Shown here: positions 34,390 through 43,177 of the stretch, piece after piece
Layout of the letters: every line of letters begins with the position of its first letter
How positions within the stretch are numbered: the first letter of the stretch is position 1
Source: Pseudohalocynthiibacter aestuariivivens
GTDB lineage: Bacteria > Pseudomonadota > Alphaproteobacteria > Rhodobacterales > Rhodobacteraceae
Reading direction: 5' to 3'
DNA: 64,000 nucleotides
NCBI RefSeq assembly: GCF_018457175.1
Contig: NZ_JAGFNU010000003.1
Location: 186,001-250,000, forward strand
Notes under the pieces: model-generated
Seen by the model: only the letters and a program-made list of their open reading frames with translations
What the model was told of the DNA's origin: nothing
Databases searched by the model: none
Program-made: the position numbers and the translations under genes

Positions 34390-34707
34390 ATGACTAAAAC
34401 GAACCTACCTGTTGCAGAAGTTGTCAGCTTTGAACTGGCGGAGGGTATCAGTGACGCGCAATTCGTATCCCTGAGTCAGGCCAGCGAAAACTTCGTTCGG
34501 TCTGCAAAGGGGTTTCTGAGCCGAACCCTTTCCAAAGGTGAGGACGGACGTTGGACCGACTATGTCTTGTGGAAAGATATGGACGCCGCCCAAGCAATGG
34601 CTGCCGATTTTCCGAAGCAGGATTTTGCACAGGGCCTTATGGCTGCAATCGCACCTGACACCGTAAGAATGGAACATCAGACCGTACTCTGGCAGATGTT
34701 GTCTTGA
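34390..34707 (+). CDS. Small ABM-like (dimeric alpha-beta barrel) protein
   Basis: 105 residues. The pattern of a strand (VAEVVSFELAEG), helix (DAQFVSLSQASENFVRSA), strands (FLSRTLSKGEDGRWTDYVLW), helix (MDAAQAMAADFP) and final strand (TVRMEHQTVLWQM) resembles antibiotic-biosynthesis-monooxygenase-type ferredoxin-like folds. No catalytic residues can be assigned. It is followed after 31 bases by the WYL-regulator gene in the same direction, so they are probably cotranscribed. A candidate operator lies upstream. Confidence 0.6.
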   Translation: MTKTNLPVAEVVSFELAEGISDAQFVSLSQASENFVRSAKGFLSRTLSKGEDGRWTDYVLWKDMDAAQAMAADFPKQDFAQGLMAAIAPDTVRMEHQTVLWQMLS

Positions 34708-34738
34708 CCCCTGCTATCTGGTCAGAGAGGTTGGCGCT

Positions 34739-35425
34739 ATGCGCCGAACTGACCGCCTCTTTGATCTGATCCAAATCCTGCGCGACGGGCGTTTGCACCG
34801 CGCGCAGGACATGGCCAACAAACTTGAGGTGTCTATCCGGACAATTTACCGTGATATGGACACGCTTGCGGCCTCTGGCGTCCCTGTCGAGGGCGAGCGC
34901 GGTGTTGGCTACATGATCACTGCTGCAATAACCTTGCCACCATTGAACCTGACACTGACAGAGCTCGAAGCCTTACATCTGGGCATGGCCATTGTCGGCG
35001 AAGCGGCGGATGAGGAGCTGCAGTCCGCGGCGAAATCACTCTCGGCAAAAATCGATGCCGTTTTGCCCGAAGACCGGTCTGCCCCACCAACGGGTTGGGG
35101 ATTTGCAATTTACCCATTTGCGGACGCTGCAAAAGGTTTTCAGCATATGCCGATAATACGCGCAGCAATCCGGTCGCGCCAAAAACTTGCGATCACGTAC
35201 CGCGCGCTCGACGAAGAAGTCTCTCATCGCGTGATCCGGCCACTACAGCTCGAATACTGGGGCCGGGTCTGGACCTGCACAGTCTGGTGCGAAATGCGTT
35301 CGGATTTTCGGGTTTTTCGCGTTGACCGAATTGAGGAAAGTAAAATTCTGCCGGAACTCTTCGTCGAAGAGCCAGGCAAAACACTGGCAGACTACATGGC
35401 AAAGATCACACCAAAGGAAGTCTGA
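34739..35425 (+). CDS. WYL-domain transcriptional regulator, YafY type
   Basis: 228 residues. N-terminal DeoR-like winged helix-turn-helix (MRRTDRLFDLIQILRDGR, then a recognition helix around LEVSIRTIYRDMDTLAASG). The middle and C-terminal part is a WYL ligand-sensing domain (LAITYRALDEEVSHRVIRP, LEYWGRVWTCTVWCEMRSDFR with one break), binding nucleotides or other small ligands in known members. The WYL triad itself appears as TCTVW-type sequence. It is downstream of the ABM-like gene, and convergent with the ABC ATPase gene with no gap, so the 3' ends abut. Confidence 0.88.
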   Translation: MRRTDRLFDLIQILRDGRLHRAQDMANKLEVSIRTIYRDMDTLAASGVPVEGERGVGYMITAAITLPPLNLTLTELEALHLGMAIVGEAADEELQSAAKSLSAKIDAVLPEDRSAPPTGWGFAIYPFADAAKGFQHMPIIRAAIRSRQKLAITYRALDEEVSHRVIRPLQLEYWGRVWTCTVWCEMRSDFRVFRVDRIEESKILPELFVEEPGKTLADYMAKITPKEV

Positions 35426-36499
35426 TCAATGCTTGAACACAAAACAGCGGTCACGCCGCACTGTTAACCATAAGGGTGTGCCGACCTGAGGCAGGAACAC
35501 AGACGGCACCGTCGCCTTAAGCAATGTGCCGTCGAAATCCATTTTGAATTCAACCAGACTTTCACGCCCCATGAAGCGCGCGCGTTCGACAGTGGCCTTT
35601 GCTGCGACACCGTCTGATGGTGTGGGTTCCGGTCCGCGACCACCCCTGTCAAAATCGATTTTAATGTGCTGCGGGCGAAATATGATATCAACTTTTGTGT
35701 TGTCCGGAACACCGGGTGCCAGAAACTGACCAAATGGTGTATCGGTCAGCGCGCCTTCAACGATACCGGTAATGACATTAACATCTGAAAAGAACGCAGC
35801 TGCCTCGCGGTCTTTTGGCGCATTATAGACATTATATGGTGCGCCCTGCTGAACGATCTGTCCGTCGCGCATCAGGGCAATTTCATCGGCCATACGCATC
35901 GCTTCACCGGGCTCGTGCGTTACGAGTAAGACCGCCGTACCCTCATCTTTTAGAACGGCAAGCGTTTCATCGCGAATGTCATCGCGTAACCGGTCATCAA
36001 GGCCTGAGAAAGGTTCATCCATCAACATAATCGATGGCCGCGGTGCAAGCGCACGAACCAGAGCAACGCGCTGCTGTTCGCCGCCAGAAAGCTGATGCGG
36101 GTGACTGTCCGCGAAATGTGTAAGCCCCACACGTTCAAGCAGCTCATTTACCCGCGCGTGGCGCGCTTTTTTTGGCCCGGTGAGGCCAAAGGCAACATTC
36201 TCTGAAACCGTAAGATGTGGAAACAGCGCAAAATCCTGAAACATCAGCCCGATAGAACGCGCTTCTGGCGGCACCCGAAAAATGGTGTCGCAAATCAGCT
36301 TACCGTCGACATAGATTTCACCGCTATCCTGCATATCCACGCCCGCGATGATCCGCAGTGTTGTCGATTTACCGCAACCGGACGGCCCCAAAAGGCAGGT
36401 CACCTGCCCCGGCATCACTTTAAGTGACACGTCATCCACAACCGCGCGGCCATCGAAATGGCGCTTGATATTGCGAATTTCCAGTCTCGGTATTGTCAC
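35426..36499 (-). CDS. ABC transporter ATPase, FbpC/PotA type, no cognate permease nearby
   Basis: 357 residues. Walker A GPSGCGKS at 38-45; signature LSGGEQQRVALVRAL; Walker B IMLMDEPFSGLD; H-loop VTHEPGEA; then a TOBE domain from about 240 (FRPQHIKIDF, FMGRESLVEF). This layout is that of ferric-iron, spermidine/putrescine and sulfate importers. No binding protein or permease is found within the window; the neighbours are an SSS symporter and the WYL regulator. The ATPase may serve a transporter elsewhere or replace a paralogue. Substrate therefore not assigned. Confidence 0.85.
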   Translation of the reverse strand: MTIPRLEIRNIKRHFDGRAVVDDVSLKVMPGQVTCLLGPSGCGKSTTLRIIAGVDMQDSGEIYVDGKLICDTIFRVPPEARSIGLMFQDFALFPHLTVSENVAFGLTGPKKARHARVNELLERVGLTHFADSHPHQLSGGEQQRVALVRALAPRPSIMLMDEPFSGLDDRLRDDIRDETLAVLKDEGTAVLLVTHEPGEAMRMADEIALMRDGQIVQQGAPYNVYNAPKDREAAAFFSDVNVITGIVEGALTDTPFGQFLAPGVPDNTKVDIIFRPQHIKIDFDRGGRGPEPTPSDGVAAKATVERARFMGRESLVEFKMDFDGTLLKATVPSVFLPQVGTPLWLTVRRDRCFVFKH

Positions 36500-36562
36500 T
36501 GCGACACGCGCCCCATGCGTTATCCGATTAAAAACATCGGAATTGCCCGAGGATTAGCAGCC

Positions 36563-37945
36563 CTACCCCTGCGTCGCAACCCTGCGCGAACCCGCCAGTG
36601 TTGCGGCAAAACCAACAACAAGCACAACCACGCATATCGCCAGAAGCTGTTCGTATTTATGTCCCTCTGGCAAGATCATCACGACAGGCTCCCAGGCGCG
36701 CAAGAAATACGCGGCAGCCCCGGTAATTGCTGCCCCAAAAGCGATAAGATAGGACCAGAGCGCGATTTTCCGCTGCATTACCAGACCAACAAGCAAGATC
36801 GGTGTCAGAAACATTGATGCTGTGCCGCTGACGGCAACCGCATCAAACAGGGTCTTGTTGCCCCAAAGCGTTAGCGCCGCACCAAGAACCATGAAGACGA
36901 TCATTGCTACCCGCCCGCCGTTTACCGTACGCGGTGCCAGCTTGAATTCTTCAACCACCAGCCGCGCAGAAGACGCCAGCGCAGAATCCAGCGTACTGAG
37001 CGCAGAAATCAACAGGGAAAGAAGCAACGCAACAAAGATGGCGGGTGGGAACATCAAAGCCCATGTTCCAAGCAACTGACCCTGGTATTCCGCGCCAATA
37101 AGCGCAGCCTGAATTCCAAAGAAACCAAATCCGATGATACACACCCCGGAAATCCAGAACGCGTGGAAGAAGGATTTACGTGTCGTTGCCTGGTCCGCCA
37201 GGAACCCCCGGTCCATCATCACCGGGTCATGTGCCGGATATGAAAAGACCTGCAAAAAAGCGACCAATAGCAAAATCCAGCCGTTGCGCGCGCCACTGGC
37301 GCCTTCTGAGGTCAAAACCGCAGAAAGGGAAAAATCAGGTGCCAATACAAGTGCGCCCAGCGCCACTACGAAAACGACAAGAAACAAAAGCATTTGCACG
37401 ACATCTGTTCGCAATGCAGCGGAAAGCCCGCCCCAGGCGGAATAGGCAAGGCCCAGTACAGCAAAAATCAGAATTGAGCCTTCGTTGGCCCCCGCGAGTT
37501 CTGGCAGAGCGGCCGAAAAGATCAACCCGACAACTAGCAAATTTGCAAAAACTTCCGAAAGCAGCCGAAGCGCGATCACCACATTATAACAGGTTGTGCC
37601 TGCCGTCCCGAAACGCGCACCCAGCCAGTCCTGCATCGACCGCGCGCCACCCTGACGCAAACGTCCGACAATAAATCCGCCAGTCAAGAAAGAGCCGTAA
37701 TAGGCGGCATAGGCCAATGTGCCGGCAATTCCGTAATAGTAGCCCAAAATCGCCGAATTCATGAGCGAGCGCGCAAAAATCCATGTTGTTATCTGCGACA
37801 ACACCAGCATCCAAAGACCCGGTGCCGTTCCGTTCGGGTTCAGCCCGCTGAAAAAACCATCGACGGTTACGCGGCGTGGTGCGGCGAGCAAGCTGGCAAC
37901 GATCACCAGTACGAAAACGCCTACTATTGCTGTTGTCTGCATCAT
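36563..37945 (-). CDS. Sodium:solute symporter family protein
   Basis: 460 residues, about 13 hydrophobic segments. The SSS features are visible: ITTWIFARSLMNSAILGYYYG in the second/third helix region, the DPVMMDRGFLA segment near residue 222 and a DSALASSARLVVEEF stretch near 325. Members take up sugars, proline, pantothenate, acetate or urea with sodium; the substrate is not apparent. Start MMQTTAIVGVFV at 37945. The 63 bases to the ABC ATPase gene downstream could allow cotranscription. It is separated from the AlkC gene by 100 bases. Confidence 0.86.
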   Translation of the reverse strand: MMQTTAIVGVFVLVIVASLLAAPRRVTVDGFFSGLNPNGTAPGLWMLVLSQITTWIFARSLMNSAILGYYYGIAGTLAYAAYYGSFLTGGFIVGRLRQGGARSMQDWLGARFGTAGTTCYNVVIALRLLSEVFANLLVVGLIFSAALPELAGANEGSILIFAVLGLAYSAWGGLSAALRTDVVQMLLFLVVFVVALGALVLAPDFSLSAVLTSEGASGARNGWILLLVAFLQVFSYPAHDPVMMDRGFLADQATTRKSFFHAFWISGVCIIGFGFFGIQAALIGAEYQGQLLGTWALMFPPAIFVALLLSLLISALSTLDSALASSARLVVEEFKLAPRTVNGGRVAMIVFMVLGAALTLWGNKTLFDAVAVSGTASMFLTPILLVGLVMQRKIALWSYLIAFGAAITGAAAYFLRAWEPVVMILPEGHKYEQLLAICVVVLVVGFAATLAGSRRVATQG

Positions 37946-38045
37946 GAACCTCTGTGAAACCCAGTTTGCGCGTAACAGCCAGTGCCAGACCCCGCTAGAG
38001 CCAACTGTCCTGCCAACGAAAACGTGAAGAATGTAAACGCAGCTG

Positions 38046-39176
38046 TCACGCAGATGTTAGTTCGAATGGCACCTTTTCCAGAACGCGGCCATTCACCTGA
38101 ATGCCCAATTGATGCGCGCCCGGATAAAGTGTGAATGTTGTCGCATCGCCTTTAAACCTGTGTGTTTTCTTCAACTCCAAACCGTGTCCGGCCTTTAGGA
38201 CAAGCATTTTCAATTTGAACACTTTGGTCGAGGTCTTGGCCCCCGCTTTCGCGAAATCAATTACATAATCAATCAGCAATGGTTCATCCGCATCGGCATT
38301 CAGCACGAACGAAAAATCCATAGCTTCACCAATCGCCAGAGTTTCAGGGGAAACTTTCAGTTTGGTTACGGTCACTTCCGCAGCGTGACGATACCCAAGC
38401 AGGCCCAATGCTGCTGGATCACCCAATTTCACAAGCGTGCGTAACGCATGGCGGGTCATCCATTGTAATTCTTTCGCGTCCTGGCGCGCTTCACTGTGCC
38501 ATTTTTCTAACGTTTGGACGACCAAAAAGGAATCTGTTTTTGCGATATCATTCAAATGGTTGGCGACCGATCTTGTCACAAAACGTGTTGGATCAGAATG
38601 AAGGCGATCCAGAAATGGGATCGGATCTGAAGGCTTCAATCCGATTTTCTTGCCCCAAGGCAATTTTGGACGTGTGCTTTCACTTACCAATCTGCGGACA
38701 TGATAATGCGGATGATCCAGCCAACCCTTTAAGTCAGAGAGCGTTTCCTCTGGCCATCGGTTCAGGAACGGTCGCAGCGCAAATTCCATTGAAAACCGTT
38801 GCGTAAGCTGCTCAAACAGCTGCATTGAACGTTCACGGTGTCGTTTAAGCCCTTGATTTACAACGTATTCTCCCAAGGGCGCGAATATAAAATCACCAAA
38901 ATCATCATCTGATTTTTCGGCGTCGAGCGACGGTGGAAGTGCCGCACTTATCAGATCAGCGGCCTTGGGAAATTCTGAAGGCAAAAAACCTGACAAGACG
39001 TCAGCTATCAAATCGATCCGCTGTTTGAGCTCAAGTTCAAGCAGCCGCTCCATCACCTTTCGCTGAAACCCTTCATGGTCAAAAGATGGGTCAGCATCAC
39101 GAAAAAGACCCGCCAAATAGCCGACCTTTTCCACGTTAAATAGCTGATCTTTCAGGCTAAAACCCTGAACCATCAA
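38046..39176 (-). CDS. AlkC-type DNA alkylation repair protein with C-terminal Ig-like domain
   Basis: 376 residues. The N-terminal two thirds are HEAT-like helical repeats of the AlkC/AlkD glycosylase superfamily: FSLKDQLFNVEKVGYLAGLF opens the protein as in AlkC, and HPHYHVRRLVSESTRPKLPW near 158-177 is the recognisable DNA-contact repeat. The last ~105 residues (EVTVTKLKVSPETLAIGEAM onward) form a predicted beta-sandwich like the Ig-like domain of characterised AlkC proteins, which embraces the DNA. It removes N3-methylated purines (3mA, 3mC) in known cases. The gene overlaps the following SDR gene by four bases; their link is not understood. Confidence 0.82.
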   Translation of the reverse strand: MMVQGFSLKDQLFNVEKVGYLAGLFRDADPSFDHEGFQRKVMERLLELELKQRIDLIADVLSGFLPSEFPKAADLISAALPPSLDAEKSDDDFGDFIFAPLGEYVVNQGLKRHRERSMQLFEQLTQRFSMEFALRPFLNRWPEETLSDLKGWLDHPHYHVRRLVSESTRPKLPWGKKIGLKPSDPIPFLDRLHSDPTRFVTRSVANHLNDIAKTDSFLVVQTLEKWHSEARQDAKELQWMTRHALRTLVKLGDPAALGLLGYRHAAEVTVTKLKVSPETLAIGEAMDFSFVLNADADEPLLIDYVIDFAKAGAKTSTKVFKLKMLVLKAGHGLELKKTHRFKGDATTFTLYPGAHQLGIQVNGRVLEKVPFELTSA

Positions 39177-39952
39177 ATCGTCGCGTTGAAAGAGCCACCA
39201 TCAAGCGAGATGTTTTGGCCGATAATGAATCCGGCCTTGTCCGAGCAAAGGAACGCACAAGCCGCACCAAATTCTTCGGCCGTACCATACCTACGTGTAG
39301 GTATTGTCGCTGCACGTTGTTTCTTTGCCTCTTCCATCGTTATACCCTGCGCTTCTGCAACACCCGTATCAAGGGAAACGGCCCTATCGGTTGCATGAAT
39401 CCCCGGTAGCAGATTGTTGATAACCACACCCATTGGCGCCACCTGCCGCGATGTTCCGGCCACATAACCGGTCAGACCGGCACGCGCAGAGTTTGAAAGC
39501 CCCAGTTGCGCGATCGGAGACTTGACCGATTGGCTGGTGATGTTCACTACCCGTCCCCAGCCTTTTTCAATCATCCCCGGCAAAAGCGCTTTCATCAGTG
39601 CTATCGGCGTTAGCATGTTTGCATCAAGCGCCCGGATAAAATCTTCCCGGTCCCAATCGTGCCACATGCCAGGAGGCGGACCACCTGCATTGTTTACAAG
39701 AATATCGACATCTGTCGCTTCTGCCAGCACCTTTGCCCGGCCCTCTTCGCTGGTAATGTCAGCGGCCACCGGTGTCACTGTCACACCATATAGATCCGCG
39801 ATCGCATTCGCAGCATCCATCAATGGGCCTTCACTGCGCGCATTCATCACAAGATTGACGCCTTCTGCAGCAAGCGCCTCTGCGCAACCTCGTCCCAGCC
39901 CCCGTGACGAAGCACATACCAGTGCCTTCTTGCCACCAATTCCCAAATCCAT
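39173..39952 (-). CDS. SDR-family protein with substituted catalytic Tyr and Lys
   Basis: 259 residues. Rossmann motif CASSRGLGRGCAE at 13-25 and NNAG at 87-90 are normal. At the catalytic Tyr-x3-Lys the sequence is LGLSNSARAGLTG: S153 stands for Tyr and R157 for Lys. The same substitution is known to me from a subgroup of FabG-like proteins that retain the SNxAR pattern, so it is probably a subfamily trait rather than decay. Catalysis must differ or be absent. It lies upstream of alkC and overlaps it by four bases. The 270 bases to the divergent Hint gene hold no ORF and no clear motif. Confidence 0.82.
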   Translation of the reverse strand: MDLGIGGKKALVCASSRGLGRGCAEALAAEGVNLVMNARSEGPLMDAANAIADLYGVTVTPVAADITSEEGRAKVLAEATDVDILVNNAGGPPPGMWHDWDREDFIRALDANMLTPIALMKALLPGMIEKGWGRVVNITSQSVKSPIAQLGLSNSARAGLTGYVAGTSRQVAPMGVVINNLLPGIHATDRAVSLDTGVAEAQGITMEEAKKQRAATIPTRRYGTAEEFGAACAFLCSDKAGFIIGQNISLDGGSFNATI

Positions 39953-40222
39953 GTCGAAGTCCTTTCTTTGAACGCATCAGCCAGATCAGCCACGCAACAG
40001 GTGTTTAATAAGTAGCGCCAAACGGCCATTTTCGATTCGTCAGCACCCAACTGACCAACCTAGTAGATACCCGGTTTACTTCGATAAAAACCCCAAAAGT
40101 TTATGTCTTTGTTTTCACTTGGTAAACAATCGCTCTGAAACCAAGGCCCAAAGCCCGACAAGTTTGACCGCAATTCCAACTGTTCGTAACGTGAACCCAA
40201 ATCAGGCGGTGGGGGTTGCAGG

Positions 40223-41314
40223 GTGAAAAAACAGGCTTTTTTGCCCTTTGAAACTGTCAAAGAGACGAATTACCGGATGACTGCCGCCAATCATAAACAT
40301 CTGTCTTCGTGGCAAACGCTGCAGGTTTTTCGCGCGCAGTATTTTTTTGTTACAGACGGTGCCAATCTGGGTGATGCATTGATGCGGGCGTCAGAATTAG
40401 CGCTTGATGACAGATACCACCTGTCACCAGACGCCCCGAAAGAGCGTCTGACCATCACAAGCCAAAATCGGGCAAAATCGAACTGCGATTTTGTCGTCGC
40501 CGAAAGCTCAGAGCTTGGCCTGCCAGGCTCGTTTTTGATCTTAGACAGTGTTGCGACATTCATGGCGCCAGATGGTGAAACCCTATCAGCAATCATTCTT
40601 TTGGAAACCAACCCATCGGATGACGCAGTAACGCAGATTTACCTGCATCCAATAAACGACCTAAGACCAAAAACCGATTACTGTCTGATCGGTGTAGATA
40701 CGAGCAACGTAAAAACCCTGTTTGCCGAGGTTGCTTGTGTCAGCTTTGGTCGTGGCACCCGCATTACATTGGCCTCTGGCGAACAATGCCCTATCGAAAA
40801 CCTGCGCATCGGGGACAAGGTTCTGACACGTGACGATGGCCCACAGACCGTGCGCTGGATTGGCCAGAACACGATACGTGCGGTAGGTGAGTTTGCGCCA
40901 ATTTTCATCAAAAAGGGAGCGTTGAATAACGAAAATAACCTGTTGGTCAGCCACAATCACCGTCTGTTCGTTTACCAGCGTTGTGATGAAATCGGGCTCG
41001 GTCGTTCCGAAGTGCTCGTCCAAGCGCGGCACCTCGTGAATGGCACCACCATCTATGAACAGGAAGGTGGATTTATCGATTATTTTCAAATCCTGTTTGA
41101 CACCCATCAGATCATCTATGCGGAAGGGATAGCCGCCGAAAGCCTGCTGCTTGACACCCGCACAGCAGCAGTGCTGCCCGAAGGCCTGGCTGAAAGGCTT
41201 GCCCATGCACTCGGGCAACATCGATCAAGCCCCCACCTTGGCTACGAAGTCGACAAGGCGATGCTGGTTGGCCATGATCCGGCAGAAATTTTGCGCCGCG
41301 CCTCATCAGCCTAA
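40223..41314 (+). CDS. Hint-domain protein
   Basis: 363 residues from GTG 40223, or 345 from ATG 40277; neither has a strong ribosome site. A central Hedgehog/intein-type (Hint) domain starts at ACVSFGRGTRITLASGEQ near residue 171, with the N-terminal Cys, block ENLRIGDKVLTRDDGPQTVRWIG and the later SHNHRLFVY histidine segment that normally take part in acyl shift. The N-terminal 165 residues have no known domain. Rhodobacterales encode families of such proteins; some are attached to RTX-like or adhesin-type proteins. Whether this one self-cleaves is unknown. It stands alone, divergent from the SDR gene and 53 bases before prfC. Confidence 0.8.
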   Translation: MKKQAFLPFETVKETNYRMTAANHKHLSSWQTLQVFRAQYFFVTDGANLGDALMRASELALDDRYHLSPDAPKERLTITSQNRAKSNCDFVVAESSELGLPGSFLILDSVATFMAPDGETLSAIILLETNPSDDAVTQIYLHPINDLRPKTDYCLIGVDTSNVKTLFAEVACVSFGRGTRITLASGEQCPIENLRIGDKVLTRDDGPQTVRWIGQNTIRAVGEFAPIFIKKGALNNENNLLVSHNHRLFVYQRCDEIGLGRSEVLVQARHLVNGTTIYEQEGGFIDYFQILFDTHQIIYAEGIAAESLLLDTRTAAVLPEGLAERLAHALGQHRSSPHLGYEVDKAMLVGHDPAEILRRASSA

Positions 41315-41367
41315 TTGGTCACCGTCACCAATTGCCCTTTCCGCGCCCCTCGCCTATAGACGCATCC

Positions 41368-42975
41368 ATGTTAGATCGCGTCTCAAACACCCCAGTTCTG
41401 CCACCGGAAATTGCCCGGCGGCGAACCTTTGCCATCATCAGTCACCCTGATGCGGGTAAGACTACGCTGACAGAAAAGTTTCTGCTTTTTGGTGGCGCCA
41501 TTCAGATGGCAGGACAAGTCCGCGCCAAGGGCGAAGCCCGGCGCACACGGTCAGATTTTATGCAGATGGAAAAAGACCGGGGCATTTCCGTTTCAGCCTC
41601 GGCAATGTCCTTTGACTACGGCAAAAACCGTTTCAATCTGGTGGATACTCCGGGCCACTCTGATTTTTCCGAAGACACTTACAGAACGCTAACGGCCGTT
41701 GATGCGGCCGTCATGGTGATTGATGGCGCAAAAGGCGTGGAAAGCCAGACACAAAAGCTTTTCGAGGTTTGCCGGATGCGCGACCTGCCGATCCTGACCT
41801 TCTGTAACAAGATGGATCGGGAAAGCCGTGATGTTTTCGAAATTATTGACGAAATTCAGGAAAACCTTGCAATTGACGTAACACCCGCCAGCTGGCCGAT
41901 TGGCATTGGGCGCGATTTCATTGGGTGTTATGACCTGTTGCAGGATCGGCTGGAGATTATGGACAGGGCTGACCGTAACAAGGTTGCGGAAAGCGTAAAG
42001 ATCAACGGGCTGGATGACCCGAAGCTTGCAGACCATGTTCCAGCAGAGCTGTTAGAGAAACTGCGCGAAGAGATAGAACTCGTTCGTGAACTTATGCCTG
42101 CGATGGATCAGCAAGCCTTGCTTGACGGAACCCTCACACCGATCTGGTTTGGCTCTGCAATCAATTCCTTTGGCGTAAAAGAACTAATGGACGGGATCAG
42201 TAACTTTGGCCCGGAACCACAGGTTCAGTCCGCTGAACCGCGCAAGGTAAGCCCCGATGAAAAAACAGTCGCTGGATTTGTCTTCAAGGTACAGGCCAAT
42301 ATGGACCCAAAACATAGGGACAGGGTCGCCTTTGTGCGCCTCGCGTCTGGTCATTTCAAACGCGGCATGAAACTGACCCATGTGCGTACAAAAAAGGTGA
42401 TGACCATCGCCAACCCCGTGCTTTTCCTTGCATCGGACCGCGAGCTTGCCGAAGAGGCCTGGGCAGGCGATATCATCGGCATCCCAAACCACGGGCAACT
42501 TCGCATTGGCGACACCTTGACCGAAGGCGAGGCGATCAGGGTAACCGGCATACCGTCGTTTGCACCAGAATTGCTGCAGGTCGTACGTGCTGGCGACCCT
42601 ATGAAATCAAAGCATCTGGAAAAGGCCCTGATGCAGTTCGCCGAAGAAGGTGCTGCCAAGGTTTTCAAACCCTCGATCGGGTCGGGTTTCATCGTTGGTG
42701 TGGTCGGTGCGCTTCAGTTTGAGGTTCTCGCGAGCCGGATTGAACTGGAATATGGCTTACCTGTTCGGTTTGAGCCTAGTCAGTTTACCTCTGCCCGCTG
42801 GGTGCACGGACCTAAAGCAGCGGTTGAAACTTTTGCAAACGCCAACAAGGCCCATATTGCGCATGACCACGATGGTGACATTGTGTATCTGACGCGCCTT
42901 CAGTGGGATATTGACAGAATCGAACGGGACCACACCGATCTGACCCTGTCTGCCACCAAGGAAATGATGGTGTGA
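41368..42975 (+). CDS. prfC: Peptide chain release factor 3
   Basis: GTPase that recycles RF1/RF2 from the ribosome after termination. 535 residues from MLDRVSNTPVLPPEIARRRT; twelve upstream in-frame codons are not conserved. G1 box SHPDAGKT at 25-32, G3 DTPGH at 93-97, G4 NKMD at 147-150. The RF3-specific region RAKGEARRTRSDFMQMEKDR is at about 52-71. Domains II and III follow with the typical GFIVGVVGALQFEVLASRIE. GC and codon use match the genome. The neighbour downstream is a DEAD-box helicase with its own promoter region. Confidence 0.95.
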   Translation: MLDRVSNTPVLPPEIARRRTFAIISHPDAGKTTLTEKFLLFGGAIQMAGQVRAKGEARRTRSDFMQMEKDRGISVSASAMSFDYGKNRFNLVDTPGHSDFSEDTYRTLTAVDAAVMVIDGAKGVESQTQKLFEVCRMRDLPILTFCNKMDRESRDVFEIIDEIQENLAIDVTPASWPIGIGRDFIGCYDLLQDRLEIMDRADRNKVAESVKINGLDDPKLADHVPAELLEKLREEIELVRELMPAMDQQALLDGTLTPIWFGSAINSFGVKELMDGISNFGPEPQVQSAEPRKVSPDEKTVAGFVFKVQANMDPKHRDRVAFVRLASGHFKRGMKLTHVRTKKVMTIANPVLFLASDRELAEEAWAGDIIGIPNHGQLRIGDTLTEGEAIRVTGIPSFAPELLQVVRAGDPMKSKHLEKALMQFAEEGAAKVFKPSIGSGFIVGVVGALQFEVLASRIELEYGLPVRFEPSQFTSARWVHGPKAAVETFANANKAHIAHDHDGDIVYLTRLQWDIDRIERDHTDLTLSATKEMMV

Positions 42976-43177
42976 TTGGAAAAGAATTGTTTCCCTTTAA
43001 GAAATAATTTTGTGAAAGCCGCTCATATTGACATGAATCATCGGCAATAGATTGACCCGGGCTCATATTTTCAGTAACTCAGGCGCGTTGGGGGCCATAT
43101 AGTGATATGGTTTGACCGTTCGGGTCAGCTACCCCCGGAACCGATACGGCACAGATAGCCGTAGAATACGGAAAAGA

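Noticed and set aside
39953-40222. Possible gene or RNA in the 270-base gap between the SDR and Hint genes
   Set aside because: No open frame with coding character, no stable hairpin and no recognisable RNA motif; only a divergent promoter region is likely.
42978-42998. Terminator after prfC (GGAAA / TTTCC)
   Set aside because: Only a 5-bp AT-rich stem with a short T run; too weak to list.
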